This document shows, piece after piece, positions 10,428 to 21,190 of a stretch of 64,000 nt of DNA. Position 1 is the stretch's first letter; each line of letters opens with the position of its first letter. A program made the translations under genes and the position numbers. The stretch covers positions 59,779,159 through 59,843,158 of the forward strand of contig OX031059.1 of assembly GCA_943736015.1 (NCBI GenBank), in the 5' to 3' direction. The DNA comes from Tridacna crocea (taxonomy: Eukaryota > Mollusca > Bivalvia > Cardiida > Cardiidae). The notes beneath the pieces were generated by a model. That model saw only the letters and a program-made list of their open reading frames with translations, searched no databases and had not been told where the DNA came from.

Positions 10428-12831
10428 CAAGTGGGCCATTGGCCCTGGAACGCTCACCTTAGACTATAGCTTCTGAGTGAAATTCATTTCTTCGAACAAC
10501 TTTGGTAAAGATTTACCCACGGAACATCCCTGCCAAGTTTCATCAAGATTGGCCCAATGGGTTAGGAGAAGAAGATGCTTAAAGAAATTGTTGACAGACG
10601 ACGGACGACAGACGGTGGACACAGGGCAATCAAATATCAAAGCTCTACACCTTCCAGTTTCAAAGAAGAACTTTAAATTTTCGTCCTTGTCCTATGTTCG
10701 AACCTGTGGTCCCCGGGGCTGGGCCAGTTTTGGCAAAAGCAGCATCTTTGGAACAAACTTGGTAGAGGTCCACTCAAAGATGCTACATACCAAATATCAA
10801 AGCTCTACACCTTCCCGTTTAAGAGAAAAAGAAATTTAAAAATTTCCTTCTTTGTTCCTATGTTCCAACCTGTGACCTCCGGGGCAGGGCCAGTTTTGAC
10901 GCTAGGGACATCACATGACCAAAATTGGTAGAGGTCCACCAGAAGATTCTGCATACCAATATCAAAGCTCTGCACCTTCGAGTTTCAGAGAAGAAGATTT
11001 CTAAAGTTTTCTTTATTTGTTGCTATGTTCGAATCTGTGACCCCCAGGGCAGAGTTTTGGCCACAAGGGCATAATATGAACAAACTTGGTAGAGGTCCAC
11101 TAGGAATTGCTACATGCCAAATACCATAGCTCTATGCCTTTTAGTTTTAGAGAAGAAGAATTTTCAATTTTTTCTTTCTTTGTTCCTATGTTCGAACTTC
11201 TGACCCCCGGAGCGGGACCAGTTTTGACCGCACGGGCATGATTTAGAAAAATTTGGTAGAGGTCCACTAGGAGATACCACATACCAAATATCAAAGCTCT
11301 ACGCCATCTAGTTTCAGAGGAGAAGAATTTCAAAGTTTTCCTTCTTTGTCCGTATACTCAAACTTGTGACCCCCTTGGTGGGGCCAGTTTTGACCCCAGG
11401 GGTATCATTTGAACAAACTAGGTAGACGTCCACTAGGAGATGCAACATACCAAATATCAAAGCTCTGCGCTTTCTAGTTTCTGAGAAGAATAGTTTAAAT
11501 GTTTTCCTTCTTTGTTCCTAAGCTCAAACTTGTAACTCCCAGGGTGGGGCCAGTTTTGACCCCAGGGGCATAATTTGAACAAACTTGGTAGAGGTCCACT
11601 AGGAGATACCACATACCAAATATCGAAGCTCTACGCCTTCAAATTTTAGAGGAAAAGATTTTTAAAGTTTTCCTTCTTTGTTCCTATGCTCTAACTTTTG
11701 AATGAATAAATGAATAGCGTTTTAAGGCCCGTCGACAACCTAGGTCATATTGGGCGCACTTACTTAGTAAACAATAATGCGAGGTGAAAATAACATACAT
11801 GTGCAACAACATAAGACGCACATGATAAATGAGGAATGGACAAAACACAAAATGATGCCCCTTTTGTCGCCTTTTACGACCCGCATGCTGTCACGTTTGT
11901 TCCGCCAGATGAAATGGCAGATGTGACGATCGCAGGACTGCAGTAATTTATTCTTATACCCACGATTAAACCACACGGGGTCCCACAGGCCAATTGATTC
12001 CCATTCCAAACCCTATTCACATCGACAAAAATATATATATAGGATTTGGAACAAGAACTACCCAGCCTGCTGCATTCCTAAGAATTATGAGAAAAGTCAA
12101 ACTTTTGACCCCGGGGTGGGGCCAGTTTTGACCCTAGGGGCATAATTTGAACAAACTTGGTAGAGGTCCACTAGGAGATGCCACATACCAAATATCAAAG
12201 CTCTACACCATCTAGTTTCAGAGGAGAAGAATTTCAAAGTTTTCCTTCTTTGTCCCTATGCTCAAACTTGTGACCCCGTGGTGGGGCCAGTTTTGACCAC
12301 AGGGCATAATTTGAAAAAAAAAAAAAAAAAAGCTCAGTAGAGGTCCACTAGGAGACGCCACATACCAAATATCAAAGCTCTACGCCTTCAAGTTTCAGAG
12401 GAGAATATTTTTAAAGTTTTCCTTCTTTGTTCCTATGCTCAAACTTGTTATCCCCCGGGGTGGGGCCAGTTTTGATCCTATGGGCATAATTTGAACAGAC
12501 TTGGTAGAGGTCCATCAGGAGATGCCACATACTAAATATCAAACCTCTACGCATTCTAGTTTCAGAGAAGAAGATTTTCAAAGATTTCGGGTTTTTTTCT
12601 TTTTGTTGCCCTGGCAACCAGAGTTATGGGTGGAGTTCAATTCTTTGAACAATTTTGGTAGAGCTTCACCCAAGTAATATTCCTGCCAAGTTTCATGAAG
12701 ATTGGCCGAGTGGTTTAGAAGAAGATATTTAAAGGAATTGTTGACGGACGACGGACGACGGATGATGGACGCCGGACATAGGGCGATCACAAGAGCTCAT
12801 CTTTAAATAGCACTTCGTGCTAAGGTGAGCT
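10428..12831 (-). mobile_element. Tandem-core (Helentron-like) element, family F
   Basis: On the minus strand it opens at 12831 with an imperfect AGCTCACCTTAGCAC/GTGCT...GAGCT hairpin and a CGTC-rich stretch, then an X-box-like GTTGCCCTGGCAAC on the + strand at 12605-12618. The core is a tandem array with a period of about 165 bp (each unit has TACCAAATATCAAAGCTCT on the + strand). The tail is a GGGCCATTGGCCC hairpin at about 10434. A SINE splits it at 11701-12099. There is no coding potential; short frames inside are repeat translations. Confidence 0.8.
11701..12099 (-). mobile_element. SINE inserted in the family F core, 8-bp TSD
   Basis: AACTTTTG occurs just before (11693-11700) and just after (12100-12107) a 399-bp stretch unrelated to the surrounding array. 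Other core units show the uninterrupted site. On the minus strand it has a GACGGGCCTTAAAACGCT block and ends in an ATTCATT-type simple tail, which fits a SINE copied by target-primed reverse transcription. A clear tRNA head was not seen. Confidence 0.7.
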
Positions 12832-12979
12832 AGAAATGAATTGTGAGCACCAGATAAATCAGGGCTCCATAATAGTGCATTTGAAAACAAAAAAGAGTTC
12901 GGACATAAAAGTTTATGTACGGAACCCCTAAAGTGACATGCTCGACTTTTTTTTAATATGCAAATTTCTCAAGTTATTT

Positions 12980-13095
12980 CGTTTTTACGAAATAATATTT
13001 ACGAAATAATATTTCGTTTTTACGAAATAATTATTTCGTATATATGAAATAATTATTTCGTAATTACGAAATAACTTTTTCGTTTTTACGAAATA
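12980..13095. repeat. ATTTCGT/ACGAAAT palindromic array 1
   Basis: Alternating TTATTTCGT and ACGAAATAA units, about eight of them, each pair forming a small palindrome such as ATTTCGTAATTACGAAAT. Confidence 0.9.
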
Positions 13096-13474
13096 ATTTT
13101 ACCTGTTTGTATATTCAAAAGGGCCTCGTAGCTTTGAATTCCATTATTGACCGGTGTTATCGCCAATGTCATCATTATTCTATCTATATCTAGGCCAAAA
13201 CATAATGGACCGTGCTCTGTGAAAAGGGTGCTTAAAGCATTTCAGAAAAGAATCGACACATTCGTACCATGTTAGCCTGCGCGTACTGCGTCAGCTGACA
13301 CGGGCCGAAACCTTTCGCGTTCTTCAAATTTTCTGCATGTCAAAAAGCTATCGAACTCATCATTCGATCGCAAATAAGACTTTATGGATCCATTTCAAGG
13401 GCGGATCCAGGATTTTTTTTTCGAGAGGGATATCATAATAGATCATTATATACAAGATGTGCTATGTGAACAAA

Positions 13475-15670
13475 GGGCAGACAGACAGACAGACAGATAG
13501 CTAAGGTAATATCACGTTGGTTAGCGATGCAACCATGTGTTTCCCAGCTTTCTCACAAAAGTACTGACAGAACTTTTTTTAAGCTAGGAGACGAAGACCA
13601 GGTTCTTAAGAAACCGCCTTGGAGGTTGAGAACAGCGAGGGGTAACGTTAGTGGTTTCGTTCTCATACAAACAAATTCTAAAATTGTAGTAATGGAATTC
13701 CTCCTTGGAACTCAGGGTCTCTAGTACAGCAAAACGACTGCCTTACCAGTGTTAGGATTATGGGACTTTTCAAGTGCTAGCTGGTGAAAAATGTTTTGTG
13801 AAAATGATTGAGCCGTGCGTTTTGAAAAGGAGGCTCATTGCATCTACGTGATCCATGGTACCAAGTAAGACATCGCCTGATAATGCATCGGCGGCTCAGC
13901 GGGGTTGGGGGTGGGGGGTGGGGAGTAGGTTATCCCCACCTCCTCTAGAACTTTCAAAGTAATCGTAGTCTGCCGGAAATTTTGACCAAGTATGAAAGAG
14001 TCAAACATATTCTAAATCTATGCCAAATATAAGTCAAATCTACAAAGAAATTCTTCTAAGTAGCTGAAATGCGTAAAAGAATAACCTTTAAAGATGTACG
14101 CAGTAGCAAAGTTGACACATGCTCTGACAAAAGGAGGCTTATTCAATCTCTATGATCCATGGCACCAAGCAAGCGATCACATACTGATGGATCCATAGTA
14201 CAAATATGTAACAGCCGACGGAATCTTCATGATGGTAGTTCTAGTTCTTTGACATACAAAAAATTTACTGAAAGCGAAAAGTTTGGCCCAAGACAGCCTA
14301 CGTGGATTACATTAAATGCATACGCATTAAGCGCCTTTTTCACAGAGCATGTCTTATAAAAAATGATCCATCCATTCTGGACTCCCTCCCGAAAAATATC
14401 CTGAACTGCCCTACTTATGGATCCAGAAAATCTTTTTTGTCTTATGTGCGATAGAAAAATGAGTTCGAATAGCCCTTTGACATGCAGAAAACTTAAAGAT
14501 TTCGAAAAGTTTCGGCCCATATGTCAGCCTGCGTGGACTACGCTGGCCGACATTGGTCAATTCTTTTCTCAAATGCATATTGCACCCTTTTCACAGAGCA
14601 CGGTTTATTATGATTTCGCCCAGATATAGATAGCATAATGATGACAGCGGCATTAATACCAGTCAATAATGGAATTCTAGGCTACGTGGGCTTTTTGAAT
14701 GGTAAAATTATTTCGTATTTACGAAATAATTATTTCGTGATTACGAAATAATATTTCGTAAAAACGAAATAATTATTTCGTAATTACGAAATAATTTTAC
14801 CAGTCTGTATATTCAATAAGGCCCTCTAGCCTTGAATTCCATTATTGTCTGGTGTTAACGCCACTGTCATCATTATTCTATTCATACCCAGGCTAAAACA
14901 TAATGAACCCTGCTCATTGAAAAGGGTACTTTTTGCATTTGAGAAAAAATCGACACGTACCAGCCGGCGCAGTCTGTGCAGGCTGACATGGGCCAATCCT
15001 TGTTCAATATGATCTTCCAACTTTCTGCATGATAAGTATCAACCCAGGCCAGCCTGCACGGATTGGGCTGGCCTGGGCCTAAACTGTTCGCTATCAGTAA
15101 ATTTTCTGTATGTCAATGGACTAGAACTACCGTAAGATTCCGTCGGCTGTTACAAAAAAACGGATAGATCTACTATGGATCCATCAGTATGTGATGGCTT
15201 GCTTGGTGCCATGGATCACAGAGATTCAATAAGCCTCCTTTTGTCAGAGCAGGCTCAATTTCAAATTTGCTACTGCGTACAGCCTTAAACATCATTCCTT
15301 GACGCATTTCATCTAGATAGAAGAAGTTCTTTGCGGATTTGACTTAAGTCTTCGCATAGATCTAGAATTTGTATGACACTCACATACTTAGTCAAAATTT
15401 CCGGCAGACAACGGCTACTTTGACAATTGTTGAGGAGGGCCCACCTGACCCCCAGCTAATCCGCCGGTGCATAATCAGGTGATGTCTTGCTTGGAACCAT
15501 GGATCGCGCAGTTGCATTAAGCCCCCTTTTCATAGAGCAAGGCTCAATCAGGTCTGATTGATTCGTGTTTAACGTCGCATCAGTTTTTTTTTTTTAAATT
15601 TCAGTATATTTTCACGACAACCACCGTGATATTACCTTAGCTCTCTGTCTATCTGTCTGTCTGCCTGCCT
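13475..15670. repeat. ~2.2-kb imperfect palindrome
   Basis: The left arm (13475-14699) reads as the reverse complement of the right arm (14806-15670), around an ATTTCGT array at the centre. Pairs visible by eye include CTAAGGTAATATCACG at 13502 with its complement near 15630; GATCCATGG at 13850 with CCATGGATC near 15500; GGCACCAAGCAAGCGATCAC at 14161 with its complement near 15195-15213; and AATAATGGAATTC at 14672 with GAATTCCATTATT at 14834. The left arm carries about 220 bp of extra sequence near 13530-13790. Confidence 0.8.
14700..14805. repeat. ATTTCGT/ACGAAAT palindromic array 2 (palindrome centre)
   Basis: Same motif as at 12980-13095, flanked by GGTAAAATTATTTCG on the left and its complement on the right. 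It is the symmetry centre of the large palindrome. Confidence 0.9.
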
Positions 15671-15712
15671 GCCTGCCCGCCTCTCTGTCCCTCTGTCTCT
15701 GTCTCCCTCCCT

Positions 15713-15760
<48 letters not shown>
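15641..15760. repeat. (CTGT/CTGC)n then (CT)n microsatellite
   Basis: CTGTCTGTCTGC units grade into CCTCCC and then into about 20 CT units. The GACA run at 13478-13500 on the opposite palindrome arm is its complement, here expanded. Confidence 0.95.
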
Positions 15761-15762
<2 letters not shown>

Positions 15763-15894
15763 AATCATCATTCTACAAATCTCATACCCTGATACTTAAG
15801 CGACACAGTTGTAATGTTATCCCGTCTTTCCAAGAGCAAAGAAGGAAAGGAATAAGGAACGCGCTATTATTACCGTTACGCAAGTCTTAAAAAA

Positions 15895-15980
15895 TGGATT
15901 TGCAGGGGATCGAACCCGCTGCCTCCAATTCTCCAGTAGAAGACAGCCTATCCACCTGCCTAAAGAAGCGGTATAACCTC
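15895..15980 (-). repeat. tRNA-like sequence (SINE head)
   Basis: On the minus strand there is a perfect B box GGTTCGATCC with a CGGG/CCCT-type T stem and an A-box-like TTAGGCAGGTGG upstream. The acceptor stem does not close and the anticodon region is unclear, so a tRNA-derived repeat is preferred to a functional tRNA. Confidence 0.45.
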
Positions 15981-16861
15981 CCGACATAGAAATGCTCTGG
16001 TGTGCACTGTATTCTATGCAAATGCAATGAAAGTAAACAAGCTGTATATCTACTCGAAAATACATAGACGCTGATTTGTCCATCTTAAAGACGCATTTGC
16101 AGATGCCTGAACGTTACGAGTCCTCTTATATACGGACGTTAAGGCACTGTATTTACAACAAAGAGGTTCGTGAAACATAAGAATACACGAATAAGTGCTC
16201 TTCGTCATTATGATTGATAATTATTTAGCCTGGCATCAATCAATCAACCACTTCCATACTCTACAAGTCCCCCACCTTCACAATTAAGAGCCTGTTGTGG
16301 TTCCTGCACCCGAGTGATAAGAAACAGAGCCCTATATTCTAAATACATGTATTAGATTTAAAAAATGACTAGGCTGGGAATCGGATCCTCAATCTCCAGT
16401 TTTCGACTGGGCCGTGCTCTAAACAAACTGAATATTGTAATTTTCTTTTAATTATCAATGAAAACTGTGCGTACACAATTCATAAACAGAAGAAATAACA
16501 GACGGACGGATAGACGAGGGGCTGACTGACTGACTCTCTGACTGACTGAATGAATAGATTTGAGTTTACCAGTCATATCATTTATGCTTGCCCCCTTTTG
16601 TCTAATGTACCGATATTAAGATTATATTTGATATCGATCTGGAAAAGCACAACATAGGTCAATGACTCTAGATGATAGCTCCCTTGAAACAGAACCCAAA
16701 TTCGAACATGGTGTGGGCAATTCAGGATTAAGACAGCTTAAATTCTATAGCCTATGATGTGAGAGTCTGTCAATGAACCCTAAAATGCAGAACTATCGCA
16801 AGGCAATCCAAGTGCATCGACTCCGAGTCGAACCGAGGATGCCTGTATTTCAACTTATCAG
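15981..16861. other. No gene seen
   Basis: Contains GACGGAC and CTGACTGA simple runs near 16500-16550 and another tRNA-like B box on the minus strand near 16375-16425 (GGATCCGATTCCC), but no coding region. Confidence 0.5.
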
Positions 16862-16968
16862 ATTATTTCGTATTTACGAAATAATTATTTCGTTTTTGCG
16901 AAATAATTATTTCGTATTTACGAAATAATGTTTCGTTTTTACGAAATATTATTTCGTAAAAACGAAAT
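16862..16968. repeat. ATTTCGT/ACGAAAT palindromic array 3
   Basis: Same motif as arrays 1 and 2. It is followed by the outer inverted-repeat arm, which faces the one before array 1. Confidence 0.9.
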
Positions 16969-17281
16969 AAGTTGAGAATTTTGCATATTAAAAAAAAGTC
17001 GAGTATGTCACTTTAGGGGTTCCGTAGTTCTGTACCCTCCCTTTTCAAATGTAAAGTCATCAAAATTTAAAATTTAAATGAAAATTTTATTTCAAAATTT
17101 GAACAGAAAACCATCACATTTGAAAATTATGCACTGCTTTAACAACAGAAATTCATGAATGAAATTCTTTGTCATTTTAATTAGGATCCACAAAACAATG
17201 TTTCATTCAATTAACATTAACAATTTCTTTATCTGTTGTAACAGTACAAATCAACTAACAAATATTTTTCTCAGTGATAAA

Positions 17282-17526
17282 CTACAGATTTAACCTATCT
17301 GGAGCTTTTTGTACTCTCGTGGGATATCTTTTATCACCATTACTTGGGATGTCCACCTTTTTATCATAATTAGTAATTATGGGTGTGCTGTCCTTTTCAT
17401 GAGTTTTCTCAGATAATGGCGGTGGATTATTACCATTAAATGGTTGACTATCAGTTTCTGGAATTTGTTCACTTGACATGAGTGGTGTAAGTAAAACATT
17501 ATCAGTGTGAGAAGACTGCGTCGGAA
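17282..17526 (-). pseudogene. Gypsy pol C-terminal tail
   Basis: The frame ends in RYPTRVQKAPDRLNL and a stop, the usual ending of bivalve and echinoderm gypsy Pol proteins ([KR]RYPTR.R.APDRL). It is split from the integrase segment by the LINE insertion: the element's sequence resumes at 18168, after the duplicated target site. Confidence 0.8.
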
Positions 17527-18167
17527 GTATGACCTCTTTTCCAACCATATTTGCTCAGATTGCGCTTGTAGTTGTGGATACGCCATTGAAGACGCTGAGC
17601 ACTACTTTTTCCAGTGCACCCGGTACACAATTCCGAGACGACAACTTTTTCATGAAGTTCGCAGCTTTCATCCTTTAAATGATAATTTATTACTTTTTGG
17701 ATATGAAAATCTCAGATTAGAAGACAACTCCACTATTTTTCTCGCCGTGAAATCCTACATTAAAGCTTCAGAGAGATTTGCATAAACGTCTCATAGCCTG
17801 TAAGTCATTTTACTACCCCTGTCTCCAATCACTCTCGTCCATTTGACTGACTTGACAACCAAGTATTCTATACTTCTCCGTCCTTAAACATGTAAATTCT
17901 TAATAACTAACACTTGAAATAATTTATTGCATAGCTGGAACATAATTGTCTTCTTTTTCGAGAGAAAGGTTCAGAAATAAATACTTATTACAATTTTAGA
18001 CTCGTAGAAGAGTCTCATAGCTTGTAAATTATTTAAAGGGAATGGCCGATTCTAAGTTGTGAGGACTTGTGGCCAGACCCTTTTGCCTGATTTGTATCTC
18101 TGTTTGTGTAAACTATGTATGTTGTATGATTTGTATATAGATGGCAATAAGATATGTTTAAACTAAA
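17527..18167 (+). mobile_element. 5'-truncated LINE inserted in the gypsy element
   Basis: The first 259 bp encode the C-terminus of a non-LTR reverse transcriptase, with the CACSCG...EDAEHYFFQC zinc-knuckle-like motif typical of jockey/CR1-type ORF2 endings, finishing in KASERFA and a stop at 17785. About 380 bp of 3' UTR follow, ending GGCAATAAGATATGTTTAAA. The 11-bp target duplication CTGYGTCGGAA flanks it (17516-17526 and 18168-18178, one mismatch). It is opposite in strand to its gypsy host. Confidence 0.9.
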
Positions 18168-18178
18168 CTGTGTCGGAA

Positions 18179-19432
18179 TTTCATAAAACCGTTTAAAAGT
18201 TGGTCTATGTGACGTCTCAAAATGATCCAATTACTTACATCAACTTTATACATGACTTGTCCTTCACGAGATACAATAGAACCTGGTAACCATTTACCCT
18301 TTGCTCTATAATCCGTTGCCAATACATTATCCCCTATTTCAAAATCACGTAGCCTTCTGCCATCATTTAAAGCTAATTTCATTTGCGAATTTGAAACAAC
18401 TTGTTTCGTATCAGGTTTAAGCAAATCTAACCTTGTCCTGAGATTTCTACCTAGAAACAATTTTGAAGGAGATTCCCCTGTAATAGCGTGAGGCGTATTA
18501 CGGTACCTTATCAAAAATGTGTTAACTTTCAAGTTCAAGTCATTTGAAGACATAGTCATAGCTCGCATGTTAGACTTAAATGTGCCAATGAATCTTTCTG
18601 CTAACCCATTAGTACTTGGTTTGAAAGGTGCGGATCTTAAATGTAAGATTCCATTATCTTTCATGATTTTTTGAAATACATTGCTAGTAAATTAAACCCC
18701 ATTGTCTGATACTAACTGTTTTGGCAATCCATTTCTAGCAAAAATATTCCTCAATTCTGCAATTGTTTTCTCGGCTGTAGTTGAATTCATGATAACAACT
18801 TCGGGCCATTTTGAATGCGCATCTACCACGACGAAGAACATTTTATTCAAAAACGGACCTGCAAAGTCAACATGAATACGTTTCCATGGCGAACTTGGCC
18901 ATTCCCATGGATGTAAATTACATAAGTGGGGCTCTTTTTGTTGCATTTGGCAACCTGAGCATTGTTTGATCAAGTTTTCAATATCTTTGTCAATTCCAGG
19001 CCACCATACGTAATTTCTTCCAAGTAATTTCATTTTAACAATTCCAGGGTGACTTGCATGCAACAAATCTAAAACTTGCCTACGTATTTTAACAGGTATA
19101 ACTACACGTATTCTCCACATTAGACATCCTCTATGTATTGATAATTCATTTCTGCGATTGTAAAACGCTTTAAACAATGGATTTTCTACGGGAGACCCCC
19201 ATCCATTTTGGACATTTTCAAGCACACGTGATAAAATGTTCTCACGCTGCGTTTCCCTTCTAATTTCAGCGTTTGTAACAAGGAGTTGCTCTATTTGTGA
19301 TGTATAAAAAACATCATCATCATCATCATCCTGTTTTTGTCTTTGAGACTTTAGAGGCAATCTTGATAACCCATCAGCATTTCCATGCTGTTTTGTGTTT
19401 TTCATACTCAATATATCCGGTACTGAAAACAT
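18179..19432 (-). pseudogene. Gypsy integrase remnant
   Basis: The N-terminal HHCC zinc-binding region is visible (HASHPGI...NYVWWPGID...CSGCQM), then the catalytic core: Asp in IHVDFAGP, Asp in VSDNG and Glu in NGLAERF, so all three catalytic acidic residues remain. A TAA at 18692-18694 interrupts the core just after VSDNG; the frame continues unchanged beyond it, consistent with a C-to-T change of a glutamine codon. The C-terminal part has the GDNVLATDYRAKGKWLPG domain. A CAT run at 19313-19331 encodes a short Asp stretch. Confidence 0.9.
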
Positions 19433-20031
19433 GACAAAAATAATGCGTACCTTTGGACACGTGCAGCTGTCGTAGCTGGAATATGCTTTTATTTAGATTG
19501 AAGATTGATAACAGAGGCTGCCAATCTGTTAAAGAGTAAACTTTCTACCATATAGATATGGGTAGAATTTCTTTACTCCCCAGTAAGTTGCAAGTGACTC
19601 ACGGTCTATTTGAGCATATCGTTGCTCCGTTTGAGTCAACGACCTTGAAGCATAAGCGATTGGTTTTTCTACACCATTCTGCATGACATGTGACAAAAAA
19701 GCAGACACACCATACGGACTTGCATCATTTGCTACATGTAGCTTAACTGGCAGTTTGGGGTTGTAATGAGTCAGTACTGGTTCAGATGTAATTAACATTT
19801 TTGACTTTTGAAATGCCGTTTCACACTTTTTTAACCATTCAAATTTCTTATTTTTCTCAAGAAGCTCATTTAAAGGTTTGACAACAGTTGAAAGGTAAAT
19901 TGTTCAAAAATCTATGATAAAAGTTCAGAAGACCTAGATATGCACGAAGCGTTGTGACATTGTGCAGTCTTGGGCTATTCAGTACAGCATCGATTTTTTC
20001 TTTGCTTTTCCACAACTCATGATTATCAATT
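19433..20031 (-). pseudogene. Gypsy RNase H and RT connection, frameshifted
   Basis: The RT-linked RNase H domain is recognisable at 19529-19798: ANDASPYGVSA contains the first catalytic Asp, and AQIDRESLA the catalytic Glu. Upstream (19800-20030) the RT thumb/connection motif CGHEID...LRAYLGLLNFYHRF is readable in a different frame. Downstream the TDWQPLLSIFN motif is shifted again at about 19529, so there is at least one frameshift on each side. Confidence 0.85.
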
Positions 20032-20690
20032 TCATGACCACAGTAAGTTATACGGTCTTGAGAAAAAACAACATTTATCTCTATTCAGTTTCAAATTAAA
20101 CTGAGCTAGTCTTGACAAAACCATTTCTAAGTTCTCTAAATGTTTGTCGTCGGTCTCACCTGTGATTACCATATCATCAAGAATGCATTGAACACCATTA
20201 ATTCCTTGTAATATTTGCTCAATAGTTCTTTGCCAAATTGCTGGCGCTGATGATACACCATACACAAGTCTATCCATTCAATACAATCCCTTATGTGTGT
20301 TGATAGTGAGCACTTTTTTACTTGCCTCGTTCATTTCTAAATGTAGGTATGCTTGCCGTAAATCCATTTTTGTAAATTTTTGACCTGGCGATAGATTAGC
20401 GAAGACATCTTCCACCCGTAGTAATGGATATTTGTCCACTTCCAGAGCCTGGTTTACTGTTACCTTGAAGTCTCCACAAATTCGGATTAGTCCATTTGGT
20501 TTTACGACGGGTACGATCGGTGTTGCCCAGTCACTTGTGTTAACCTTTGAAATTATTCCTTGCTTTTCAAGGTTTTCCAGTTCTTGCTCAATTTTTTGTT
20601 TGAGAGCATATGGTACTGGTTTTGCCTTCAGAAATTTGGGTTTAGCATCTTTCTTTAATGTAAGTGAAGCCTTGATACCCTTCACTTTGC
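20032..20690 (-). pseudogene. Gypsy reverse transcriptase remnant
   Basis: Motifs in order: PVPYALKQKIEQELENLEK, GIISKVNTSDWATPIVPV, GLIRICGDFKVTVNQ, FTKMDLRQAYL (catalytic Asp), then VYGVSSAPAIWQ and ILDDMVITG. The YxDD box reads ILDD, so its usual Tyr is lost while both Asp remain. TGA at 20278-20280 falls in the conserved HKGL(F/Y)R segment without changing frame. A frameshift in a T run near 20055 follows. Confidence 0.9.
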
Positions 20691-21085
20691 CATTCAGTCA
20701 CAAAAAAATTGATCCATATTTCGACAGAATGTTCTTTCAAAAGTTTCTCATTTGTACTTACAGTTTTGACGTACAGAATGTTATTCCAGTCAAGTTGGAT
20801 TGCCGATAACCAGTCACGTCCTAACAATATGTCGACCCATTTCCTTTGACAACAAGTAAACAAAGATTTTTCTCTTGACCTTTGTATTTCGCGTGAACTG
20901 TTTTTACTCCAACCTGCTCAATCGTTTCATTTGAATACGTCTTCTGCACGGATTTCGGGGTTTCTAGCTTTATCTTCCCAAAATGTCGTACAAAATCTGT
21001 ATAATTCATAATACTTACAGAAGATCCAGTGTTACCTTCCATGACTATTGGATCAACTAATGGGTTCACTTTGTAATTAACTGGT
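20691..21085 (-). pseudogene. Gypsy aspartic protease remnant
   Basis: The active-site motif, normally DTG/DSG, reads NTG in MEGNTGSSVSIM (about 21030-21040), so the catalytic Asp codon is now Asn. The C-terminal LLGRDWL motif is present but in another frame (shift near 20835), and a further shift near 20690 separates it from RT. Confidence 0.8.
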
Positions 21086-21190
21086 TTCTTTTGTGGAGTC
21101 TGAACCTTTCTGCAATAAGTAATGGCTTTGGAGACAAATGCTGACTCAATATTGTACACAGTTCATCAAAAGACTTTTCTGCCGGTTTTT
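21086..21190 (-). pseudogene. Gypsy gag remnant fused to protease
   Basis: One minus-strand frame reads KSFDELCTILSQHL then SPKPLLIAERFRLHKRNQ, a conserved block of gypsy Gag. The sequence passes directly to the protease domain without the zinc knuckle, so the gag-protease junction has been deleted. The matching upstream gag sequence (VTSPE) is on the far side of the tandem-core element, at 22514-22565, which identifies the insertion point. Confidence 0.75.

Larger units (their letters stand above)
12878..17051. repeat. Compound fold-back region with ATTTCGT arrays
   Basis: The outer ends are inverted repeats: CATTTG at 12878 pairs with CAAATG ending 17051, and the inner part of the arms (GGAACCCCTAAAGTGACATG and its complement; AGTCGAG; TTTGCATATTAAAAAAAA) pairs well. 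Inside lie the 2.2-kb palindrome at 13475-15670, three ATTTCGT arrays, and a direct copy (13080-13340) of the sequence at 14790-15100. It looks like several inserts of one fold-back family piled together. Confidence 0.65.

Noticed and set aside
14159..14520. Frames on both strands in the large palindrome
   Set aside because: They lie within the inverted arms and mirror each other; no protein-like motif.
20432..20809. 125-residue + strand frame
   Set aside because: It is the antisense of the gypsy RT and protease region, whose minus-strand motifs are unmistakable.
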